Of a stretch of 7,319 bases of DNA, positions 1 through 5,498 are shown piece by piece. Positions within the stretch are counted from its first letter, which is position 1, and each line of letters starts with the position of its first letter. The notes beneath the pieces are model-generated. The model saw only the letters and a list, made by a program, of their open reading frames with translations. It searched no databases and was not told the origin of the DNA. Source of the DNA: Acidobacteriota bacterium (lineage in GTDB: Bacteria; Acidobacteriota; Terriglobia; UBA7540); assembly GCA_021827245.1 (NCBI GenBank), contig JAKAWN010000346.1:1-7319 (forward strand). The letters run 5' to 3'. The translations under genes and the position numbers were made by a program.

Positions 1-95
1 AGACAAACCCATGACTCCATTCTCCTTTCGATGGCATTTTCATGCCATTCGCTGAATTTTGAGTCTTAACTGTTTGTCTCAAAAATGGGGACAAG
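1..95. repeat. Palindromic repeat remnant downstream of the toroid-HEPN gene
   Basis: The 8-mer AGACAAAC at 1-8 is matched by its reverse complement at 72-79. Between them lies a perfect hairpin with 7-bp arms (ATGGCAT at 31-37, ATGCCAT at 42-48) and a 4-nt loop. Next to the outer arm is AATGGGGACAAGTCC (84-98), the kind of GGGGAC/GTCCCC motif often seen in dispersed palindromic repeats and at borders of REP-associated transposase elements (family comparison from memory). No T-run follows the hairpin on the minus strand, so it is a poor intrinsic terminator for the gene ending at 66. The outer half may continue past the window edge. The hairpin and inverted repeat are seen directly; the mobile or REP origin is inference. 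Confidence 0.4.
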
Positions 96-1772
96 TCCAG
101 TCTCCAAATCGCTGTCACTAATATCCTGTCCTTTGAAAATCCTGATCTTGTAACGATCGCCTTCTCCGAATTCATCGTATTGCGATGCCAACACCAAAAA
201 TGAATTGCTACTTGCGAGAAAGCGGATTCGGTCAAAGAACGAGTAGAGCCTCCCTTCTTCCTTTTCTACCATCAGCTTGTATTCGTAGAGAGTCCGCAAG
301 GCACCGTGCCCGGTTGTCGTGTTTCTAAGAGATGTGATGGCGGAAAGCACTTGATTCAAATTTGACTTTTCTGCGCTCTCATCCAGATAGTCACGTCTCG
401 AACGGAGGATATCCTCGCCTGTCAAGGGGTGGAGGAGCCTGCCGAATCCAGCAGAGGATTTCGATAAGAGTTGCAGTAGATTGCACCAATCACCAAAGCT
501 GGGGCGCCTAAAGTTGGTGGCAAGCAACCCGTTTATAGTGGGGTCCTTTTCCTTCTCATATAGATAGCCTGCGAGAGCCACAACGACCGAATATTTGACT
601 GCAACTTCGTACAACTGGAGTCCCAACTGGAATTTGCGCTGAAAATCAAGTTCATGCTGGTAGGCAGAAAACTCATGACTTATCGGGTACGGAAACTCGT
701 GCTGAAGACGAGAGTCCATTTGGTGCTTCCGATGCTGGACGAATTCCCGAGCTTTATGCTCCAAAAAGATACGATATTCGCGTTCCTTCGATGACACAAA
801 AGTCCTGTATTTCACCATCGCTTCCAGCATGTACGGAATCGACCACGCAAGATCTGGAGGTGCGTTCGGTGAAATAGAAACACTGCCGTCGGTGTGAATT
901 AACTCTATCAGCTTCCGATAAGTATCGTGAAGTTCGTCTATTGGGACAACACCTAGCTCTGAGAAAAAAATGAGAGCGCGAAAACAGAGTGCCGAAGTAA
1001 ACCATTCTTGAGGTAGTTCGTATCCTTCACTAGTCACAATGATTTCGATTTCTGGTTCCCAGAGGCCTCCTCGCATACCCGATCGTAAAAACTCGCACGA
1101 GCGCTTGAACTCAATGGGATTCATCCCCTCGAGAAACAAGGTTAATAATGCAACCGCAGTGCTCGTGTATTGAGGTGGCGCGCCATGCCTTGTGCCCCAA
1201 CTTCCGTCATCATTCTTGGATCTCAACAACCAATCCCTTGCACCTTCGACCGCTTTTTCCATTTCACCCACAAAAGGGCTTGATCCGTCTTTAAAGCACG
1301 TTCGCAATAATCTCGATAGGCAATAACTGGCGATCCAGGTGGAATATGTGCGATCCGATTCGTACGCTGTAAGACCCCATGCTTCCTCAGAATTACTTCC
1401 TTCGTTTGTTCGAGCGTTCAAGATGAATGTAACCCCCCTCGAAACCTCCTGCGGGCAATCGAACTGACTGAGCGCAAGACAACACCAAGCGGTTATGTCC
1501 GTTATCGATTTTCCATTCTTTCGAAACGGCCACCCCCCATCAGGATTCTGACATGCAATCAGATAGTCGCGGCCACGGATGAGCCAGCCGCGGTCTGCAT
1601 CAGTATACATTTTGGAAACAATATGCAGTATTTCTGCGGAGGTCCAAACACCACTGCATGAATCGTGACAATAGTATGCCTTGAATCCACCGTCGTCATT
1701 CTGAAGGGTCCTTAGTTTGGATAGAAGCGCCCCCACCCTTGTCTGAATTTCACTGTTCAATGTATCAAGCAT
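66..1772 (-). CDS. Alpha/alpha-toroid (terpenoid cyclase/prenyltransferase-like repeat) protein with C-terminal HEPN-like domain
   Basis: Protein of 568 aa. Residues 1 to about 325 are helical repeats with QW-like turns (DGGF 27-30, DGGW 78-81, DGSW 189-192, DGSV 295-298), as in squalene-hopene cyclase/prenyltransferase alpha-alpha toroids. The DxDD catalytic acid motif of class II cyclases is not intact: the matching stretch reads ITDITAW (90-96), so terpene cyclisation is unlikely and a binding or sensor role is more plausible. After a charged linker (about 326-375), residues 376-540 form a helical region with R483-N-T-T-T-G-H489, the R-polar-x(n)-H signature of HEPN ribonucleases. No signal peptide or membrane segment is seen, so it is probably cytoplasmic. 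The ATG at 1772 is chosen because AGGAGG lies 5 nt upstream; a TTG start at 1805 would add 11 residues without a better site. It follows the DUF499 fragment by 106 bp in the same direction, suggesting an old shared operon. The last residues (ETGLVPIFETNS) are encoded within the flanking repeat, so the original C-terminus may have been altered. The toroid call is fairly firm; HEPN is an inference from one motif. Confidence 0.8.
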   Translation of the reverse strand: MLDTLNSEIQTRVGALLSKLRTLQNDDGGFKAYYCHDSCSGVWTSAEILHIVSKMYTDADRGWLIRGRDYLIACQNPDGGWPFRKNGKSITDITAWCCLALSQFDCPQEVSRGVTFILNARTNEGSNSEEAWGLTAYESDRTYSTWIASYCLSRLLRTCFKDGSSPFVGEMEKAVEGARDWLLRSKNDDGSWGTRHGAPPQYTSTAVALLTLFLEGMNPIEFKRSCEFLRSGMRGGLWEPEIEIIVTSEGYELPQEWFTSALCFRALIFFSELGVVPIDELHDTYRKLIELIHTDGSVSISPNAPPDLAWSIPYMLEAMVKYRTFVSSKEREYRIFLEHKAREFVQHRKHQMDSRLQHEFPYPISHEFSAYQHELDFQRKFQLGLQLYEVAVKYSVVVALAGYLYEKEKDPTINGLLATNFRRPSFGDWCNLLQLLSKSSAGFGRLLHPLTGEDILRSRRDYLDESAEKSNLNQVLSAITSLRNTTTGHGALRTLYEYKLMVEKEEGRLYSFFDRIRFLASSNSFLVLASQYDEFGEGDRYKIRIFKGQDISDSDLETGLVPIFETNS

Positions 1773-1777
1773 GGTGC

Positions 1778-1783
1778 CCTCCT
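1778..1783 (-). promoter_or_regulatory. Strong Shine-Dalgarno site deciding the toroid-HEPN start
   Basis: On the minus strand AGGAGG sits 5 nt before the ATG at 1772. This supports that ATG over the in-frame TTG at 1805, which would place the AGGAGG inside the coding sequence. Confidence 0.7.
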
Positions 1784-1878
1784 GTGTGCTCCGCACGATT
1801 GACAATGATCCCGCAGTTGTGGGCAGGCCGACCTTTGCTATCTCAAAAGAGACGTGCCTGCACCGTCGGGAGAACAGA

Positions 1879-2769
1879 TCACCTCATTTCCAAATTCGGG
1901 CTCAGCCCCAACTCATCTAGGGCGGCCTTCGTCTCTTCGATTTTCTGTGCTGAAATCCCACTTTCAGGCGCCGCCTCAAAAGTCAGCGTAAGCTTGAGTC
2001 CCTTCCCGCCGGCAAATTTGGAAAGCACCTTCGTGTAGAAGTTCATCCATTTCTGTGGCGGTACCTCGCCGCTCCACCTCAACACGCCCGGAGGAGGGGG
2101 TGGAAGGGGAGGCGTAATAATGCGGCCAGGCTTCGCAATCGTCAGTGTCGCGGAACCTTTCACGGTATCCTCGGTCACGGTCACGACAAAATTGCCCTCG
2201 TCATTGCCAGCTGTAAACACTCCCTCATTGTCAATTATTCCGCCTGTTGATTTCCACTCAAGTGGCCCTATGGCGATCTCGCCGCCGTACTGGTTGGCCC
2301 CCTTTGCCACAAACGATTGTTTCATCCCTGGTTGCAATTGGACATCTGCGGGCGATATGACAATCGACGTAAGAACTGGTGGTTTCTCCTTTTGCTTCTT
2401 ATAGACCTCCGCTGTCTCTCGAGTGATGATGTACATGTCATTGGAAATTTCAACTTCCGGCGCAGCGAGGCTGCGTTCGTAGTTAAAAGGTTGGTAGTCC
2501 CCTTGCGCTGACTTACCCACGTAACCTAAAAGGCCGCCAGACACGCCCCGTGCGATCGTGTCCCGGACAGCCTCGGGATCAAGAAGGCGAGGAAACAACG
2601 GTGACGCAAAGAAAGCATCTCTTACCGCCTTGGTGCTCCACTCTTTGAATGCGGGGTTCCAGTTACGGATCAGAAGATTCGGGCTAATGTCTTTCTCAAT
2701 CTCGCCATCTTTACGCAGCCGCTCGATGATGTACGTGACCATTGTGTCGGACGCGCTTGAATGAACCAA
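1879..2769 (-). pseudogene. C-terminal fragment of a DUF499-family (defence-associated ATPase) protein with inserted Ig-like domain
   Basis: A 296-codon open frame whose C-terminus (about 229-296, with VLRWSGEVPPQKW, FYTKVLSKF, GLKLTLTFE and GISAQKIEETKAAL) matches my memory of the tail of DUF499 proteins, large predicted P-loop ATPases of around 1000 aa found beside DUF1156 methyltransferases and helicases in restriction/defence islands. Residues 1-125 (RNWNPAFKEWSTKAVRDAFFASPLFPRLL split by helices, then VEISNDMYII) fit the family's preceding helical region. Between them residues 131-213 form a beta-rich segment opening LTSIVISPADVQLQPG, like bacterial Ig-like (Big_2) domains, followed by a proline run (217-228). 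No Walker A or B motif is present because roughly the first two thirds are missing. The only start is a TTG at 2769 with no ribosome binding site, directly at the join with the truncated radical SAM gene, whose frame overlaps by 100 bp. I therefore read it as a remnant. It could alternatively be expressed by read-through, but nothing suggests function. Confidence 0.7.
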
Positions 2770-3875
2770 CCCAAGGCTTTAGCTTGGGTGAAATGGGCCA
2801 CACCTTCAGCGTCTAGCCCGCCCACTTCGACCCCCTGCTTATCTTTGCCTGGACTGCATTTGTACAGCGTCCATTCTGGTCCGATCTGCAAGTTCCCCGA
2901 CTTGTCGGCTTGACAGAATGTCTTTCGACCCAAAGGGATTTGATTGTCATAGTAAAGGAAACCGCTCCTCAGCGCGCACCGGAGCACTAGGTTGATACGC
3001 CTATATAACTCCAGCGATGGGCTCCTGTCGCCAACAAGAATTGGAGTTATGTTGACTTGAATCCGATGACGATATGCGGGAGGTACGTCATCCAAGACTT
3101 GGTAGAAGGAGTCTACGCTCGAATCGTCGGCATTCATTCTCAGCGTGATGCGTGACTCTTCGATTTCCCGTAGAACATTGTTTAGATTTTCTTTGACTCT
3201 CTCGTACGTCGGCCGTCCGCTCGACAATGGCCGCCGCTGATCGTGGTAAACCGCCGGACCGTCGATAGTAAGGTGGAAAAAGCGGATGCCAGCCTTGAAA
3301 AGCTCTCGGACAGCTTCACGGCTTAGCAGATAGCCGTTCGTGCTAACCATGGAATACAGCTGTGTTTGATGTTCAGACGCTAATTCGGTCATCTTAGTAG
3401 ACACCCGCATCACTGTTTCCAGGCGGAGCAAAGGCTCGCCTCCAAACCAAGTAACATTGACTTGCCGATACTGTGGCAGTACGCGTTCGAAGTATTTTAC
3501 GATCCGCCTTTCCACTTCGCGCGACATCACACCTGTCTTGAAATTCACATAGCAATATTTGCATCGGAAATTACACTCATAGGTGGGAACCAGAAATAGC
3601 TCCAAAATTTCATGGGGCGCACATGCTGCTCTCGCCTGTTTCGTCAGGAGGTAAATCTCATCCACGTGCCCCGGTATTAGGAATCCCCCGTCAACGAGGG
3701 ACTGTTGCATCTCGCTCTCTGCTAGAAAGTCGCGTCCACCTGGCGCGCTGAGGATCTTCAGTACCGTGTCTTTTTCTTGAGAAGTGAGTTCGTAGAGTGC
3801 ACCCGAGATTCCATTAAAGAGAAGATGCTGATCCGGGTTGAAAGTCGCCCAAAAGTTGTATCGGGAGGGCTTCAT
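2670..3875 (-). CDS. Radical SAM peptide maturase B, truncated in the SPASM domain
   Basis: The 401-residue frame starts MKPSRYNFW, the same N-terminus as the upstream paralogue. The N-terminal 90 residues resemble the small recognition region found before the barrel in peptide-modifying radical SAM enzymes. The [4Fe-4S]-SAM motif is C101-x3-C105-x2-C108 (CNFRCKYC), followed by WFGGEP (143-148), STNGYLL (178-184) and LTIDGP (202-207). C321 and C340 begin the auxiliary-cluster region, but the following CxxCxxxPxCxGGC block seen in the paralogue is absent: homology stops near residue 370 and the last 30 or so codons run out of frame through DUF499-derived DNA. At least one auxiliary cluster is therefore lost and the enzyme is probably inactive or impaired. 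The ATG at 3875 is preferred over a GTG at 3995, which would overlap the precursor gene and precede a non-conserved 40-residue extension. The upstream signal (GGAAACGAACGG) is weak, and hairpins lie between it and the precursor, suggesting lower expression than the precursor. Substrate: presumably the adjacent Cys-rich peptide. Confidence 0.75.
   Translation of the reverse strand: MKPSRYNFWATFNPDQHLLFNGISGALYELTSQEKDTVLKILSAPGGRDFLAESEMQQSLVDGGFLIPGHVDEIYLLTKQARAACAPHEILELFLVPTYECNFRCKYCYVNFKTGVMSREVERRIVKYFERVLPQYRQVNVTWFGGEPLLRLETVMRVSTKMTELASEHQTQLYSMVSTNGYLLSREAVRELFKAGIRFFHLTIDGPAVYHDQRRPLSSGRPTYERVKENLNNVLREIEESRITLRMNADDSSVDSFYQVLDDVPPAYRHRIQVNITPILVGDRSPSLELYRRINLVLRCALRSGFLYYDNQIPLGRKTFCQADKSGNLQIGPEWTLYKCSPGKDKQGVEVGGLDAEGVAHFTQAKALGWFIQARPTQWSRTSSSGCVKMARLRKTLARIF
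2769..2789. repeat. Hairpin at the gene-fusion junction, IS200/IS605-end-like
   Basis: Perfect 7-bp arms ACCCAAG (2769-2775) and CTTGGGT (2783-2789) enclose GCTTTAG. Stem-GCTTTAG-stem hairpins resemble those at ends of IS200/IS605-type elements (from memory). It lies where radical SAM homology ends and DUF499 homology begins. No tnpA or tnpB is present, and the sequence also reads plausibly as radical SAM codons (FTQAKALGW), so coincidence remains possible. Confidence 0.4.
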
Positions 3876-3908
3876 CCGTTCGTTTCCGATTGCAATAAAA
3901 TGAATAGA

Positions 3909-3947
3909 GGGGAACGGTGCGGCACGTTCCCCTGATATGAGGGAACG
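3909..3947 (-). promoter_or_regulatory. Two mutually exclusive hairpins between precursor and maturase B (attenuator-like)
   Basis: Read on the minus strand there are three arms: CGTTCCC (3947-3941), GGGGAACG (3932-3925) and CGTTCCCC (3916-3909). Arms 2 and 3 form a perfect 8-bp stem with an 8-nt loop. Arm 1 can instead pair with arm 2 (7 bp, 9-nt loop). Only one stem can form at a time. The block starts 5 nt after the precursor stop codon and ends 33 nt before the maturase start. The sequence after arm 3 is T-rich (TCTATTCATTTTATT) but is not a clean U-tract, so partial termination, RNA end protection or ribosome-coupled switching are all possible. Hairpins after RiPP precursor genes commonly set a high precursor-to-enzyme ratio; applying this here is inference. 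Confidence 0.6.
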
Positions 3948-3952
3948 CTCGG

Positions 3953-4099
3953 CTAGCAGCCGCGAGAGCAACCGCACAAGTGATCCACACAACACTCCGC
4001 CTTCGCCACTATGCTATTGAAGATTTCCTTTGCATCGGCCTCCTTCGTTGTGGATGCCAGGATCTCTTCCTCCTGCCTAGGCTTGGCGATTACTTTCAT
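3953..4099 (-). CDS. Cys-rich RiPP precursor peptide (48 aa)
   Basis: The frame begins MKVIAKPRQEEEILAS, continues with a charged, helix-prone leader (to about residue 35), and ends ECCVDHLCGCSRGC followed by TAG. All five cysteines (36, 37, 42, 44, 48) are in the last 13 residues, the division expected of a leader plus modified core. The start is well supported: GGAGG lies 8 nt before the ATG and is the best ribosome binding site in the locus. It lies between two radical SAM/SPASM maturase genes, 64 bp after the first and 77 bp before the second, all co-directional. By analogy with sactipeptides and ranthipeptides the enzymes may form thioether bonds from core cysteines, but other radical chemistry on Cys-rich peptides is possible. 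No GG protease site, transporter or peptidase gene is visible. I do not recognise a named precursor family. Role (antimicrobial, metal-binding, signal) is unknown. Confidence 0.8.
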   Translation of the reverse strand: MKVIAKPRQEEEILASTTKEADAKEIFNSIVAKAECCVDHLCGCSRGC

Positions 4100-4107
4100 T
4101 TGCACCA

Positions 4108-4115
4108 CCTCCTCT
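4108..4115 (-). promoter_or_regulatory. Shine-Dalgarno site of the RiPP precursor
   Basis: Minus-strand AGAGGAGG lies 8 nt upstream of the ATG at 4099. It is much stronger than the sites before either maturase, consistent with the precursor being made in excess of its enzymes, and is the main evidence that this short frame is translated. Confidence 0.7.
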
Positions 4116-4120
4116 CTTCA

Positions 4121-4151
4121 GGAAATTTCCCGGCGTTGCCGCACGAACGCC
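4121..4151 (-). promoter_or_regulatory. Palindrome and hairpin in the precursor leader region
   Basis: GGAAATTTCC at 4121-4130 is a perfect 10-bp palindrome. Beside it GGCGTT (4132-4137) and AACGCC (4146-4151) form a 6-bp stem with an 8-nt loop. Both lie in the 64-bp gap between maturase A and the precursor. They could be a processing site, a weak attenuator or an operator; no T-run makes this a classical terminator. Confidence 0.35.
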
Positions 4152-4163
4152 TTGCCTTCAGAC

Positions 4164-5498
4164 CTATTTACTCGCTTCCTGTTGAAGGACGGTACCAAGA
4201 CTGCCCAAAGCCACTTGCTTCAAAATGTATGAGGCGTTTGTTGGTACCAAAGAGCAATAGCTACCTGTCCCTTTGTGGGACAAACGCATCCTTCGGCAGC
4301 CACCCATACACAACGGAAGGAACGCACAGGAATAGCATTTCTCTTCAAACAGATCCCCGTTTATCCATGTGTCCCATTTTTCATGGTCCCTTGTGAACGA
4401 ACCATCAGGACTCATAAAACCGACTCTGTCATCTGGGCCGAACTCGCTGACGCTGCATTTAAAGACGCTACCGTCCGGTCCAAGGATTACCTGGTGTTCT
4501 CGTTCTGCGTAACAGTAAACAAGCTTCCCCGTCGGAACTCCAGTCCACCCCAGGATGACCTCGTACCCAAGCTGTTCTGCCATTTTATAATATTTGGCCA
4601 CCGCTTCAGAAATCTCCCCACTCGCCAGGTTGTCCGTCGCACTGAGGGAACAGTGACCAAAGATTGGTTCGTAGACAACCCGAAGATGTGGTCGAACATC
4701 TTGGGGAAACATTTCGAGTAATCGAGGGATGCTGTGGAGGTTGCTGTGATTGAAATTGACACGAAGTGAAACCTTCACGCGGTCATCCGCGCGAGCGAGA
4801 CTGCAGACATTGTCGAAAACTCTCTTGAAGGTTCCTTTGCCGTTTCTCAAGACTCGCATCTTATCGTGCGTCTCGGGCGGGCCATCGACCGTAATCTGGA
4901 AATCCAGGATACCCGCACGGACAAGCCCGTTGACCCGATCTGGATTCAGCAGATATCCGTTTGTGGTAATGTGGGCAATAATGGAGACCCCGGATTCCGA
5001 GGCGATCCTTGCGGCAGCCGCAGAAATGGATATGACTCGCTCGTAGCATATCAGGGGTTCGCCCCCGAACCAGAGCAGCATGACAACCTTGAATTTAGGA
5101 ATCTCGGCTGCCAACCACAAGCGGATGCCCTTCTCGGTTTCGTCCGTCATTACCGAAGGTCGCCGAACCTCATAGCAATACGTACACGCAAAGTTGCAAT
5201 CAAGAGTCGGCATAATGATGACGTCTAGACGATTGGCATCCTGTATCCCTGATCTTTTTCGCGCCTCGATGATCCTTAATTCGTCGGCAGAGTCCTCCAC
5301 CAGGTATTTTTGCTCGATAAGGACAGCTTTAGTTTCAGAATCGGTCTCCTGGCATCGATCAGGTTCCGTCAGAATCCGCCTCACAACGTCTGTTTCCTTT
5401 TGATCACAGGCTACGAGGCTGCCATAGAGCGAGTTATAAAGGAGAGTGCGGCCGCTCGTAGGGTCATCCACCCAAATGTTGTACCTAGAGGGTTTCAT
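4164..5498 (-). CDS. Radical SAM/SPASM peptide maturase A
   Basis: Complete 444-aa enzyme starting MKPSRYNIW. Its N-terminal 90 residues look like the substrate-recognition region typical of peptide-modifying radical SAM enzymes. The SAM-cluster motif is C101-x3-C105-x2-C108 (CNFACTYC); LWFGGEP (142-148), TTNGYLL (178-184) and ITVDGP (202-207) are the expected conserved barrel motifs. The C-terminal SPASM domain is intact: C329, C348, then C388-x2-C391-x5-C397-x3-C401 (CYSCAFLPLCMGGC) and C415, enough ligands for two auxiliary [4Fe-4S] clusters. Length fits the family. The likely reaction is radical modification (for example Cys thioether crosslinking) of the Cys-rich precursor encoded 64 bp downstream; the substrate is inferred from position. 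The frame stays open to a TTG at 5618, but that extension is not shared with the paralogue and MKPSRYN is conserved in both, so the ATG at 5498 is preferred although its ribosome binding site is weak (GACGAGCGAAC). It is soluble, with no signal peptide. Exact subfamily is not recognised. Confidence 0.88.
   Translation of the reverse strand: MKPSRYNIWVDDPTSGRTLLYNSLYGSLVACDQKETDVVRRILTEPDRCQETDSETKAVLIEQKYLVEDSADELRIIEARKRSGIQDANRLDVIIMPTLDCNFACTYCYEVRRPSVMTDETEKGIRLWLAAEIPKFKVVMLLWFGGEPLICYERVISISAAAARIASESGVSIIAHITTNGYLLNPDRVNGLVRAGILDFQITVDGPPETHDKMRVLRNGKGTFKRVFDNVCSLARADDRVKVSLRVNFNHSNLHSIPRLLEMFPQDVRPHLRVVYEPIFGHCSLSATDNLASGEISEAVAKYYKMAEQLGYEVILGWTGVPTGKLVYCYAEREHQVILGPDGSVFKCSVSEFGPDDRVGFMSPDGSFTRDHEKWDTWINGDLFEEKCYSCAFLPLCMGGCRRMRLSHKGTGSYCSLVPTNASYILKQVALGSLGTVLQQEASK

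Noticed and set aside
31..48. Hairpin as rho-independent terminator of the toroid-HEPN gene
   Set aside because: The stem is perfect but no T-run follows on the minus strand; it fits better as part of a palindromic repeat.
1739..2764. Plus-strand frames opposite the DUF499 fragment
   Set aside because: The minus-strand reading gives clear family-like sequence; the plus frames are its shadows.
3876..3995. N-terminal extension of maturase B from a GTG at 3995
   Set aside because: It would overlap the precursor gene in another frame, spans the hairpin block, has no ribosome binding site, and MKPSRYN is the shared start of both maturases.
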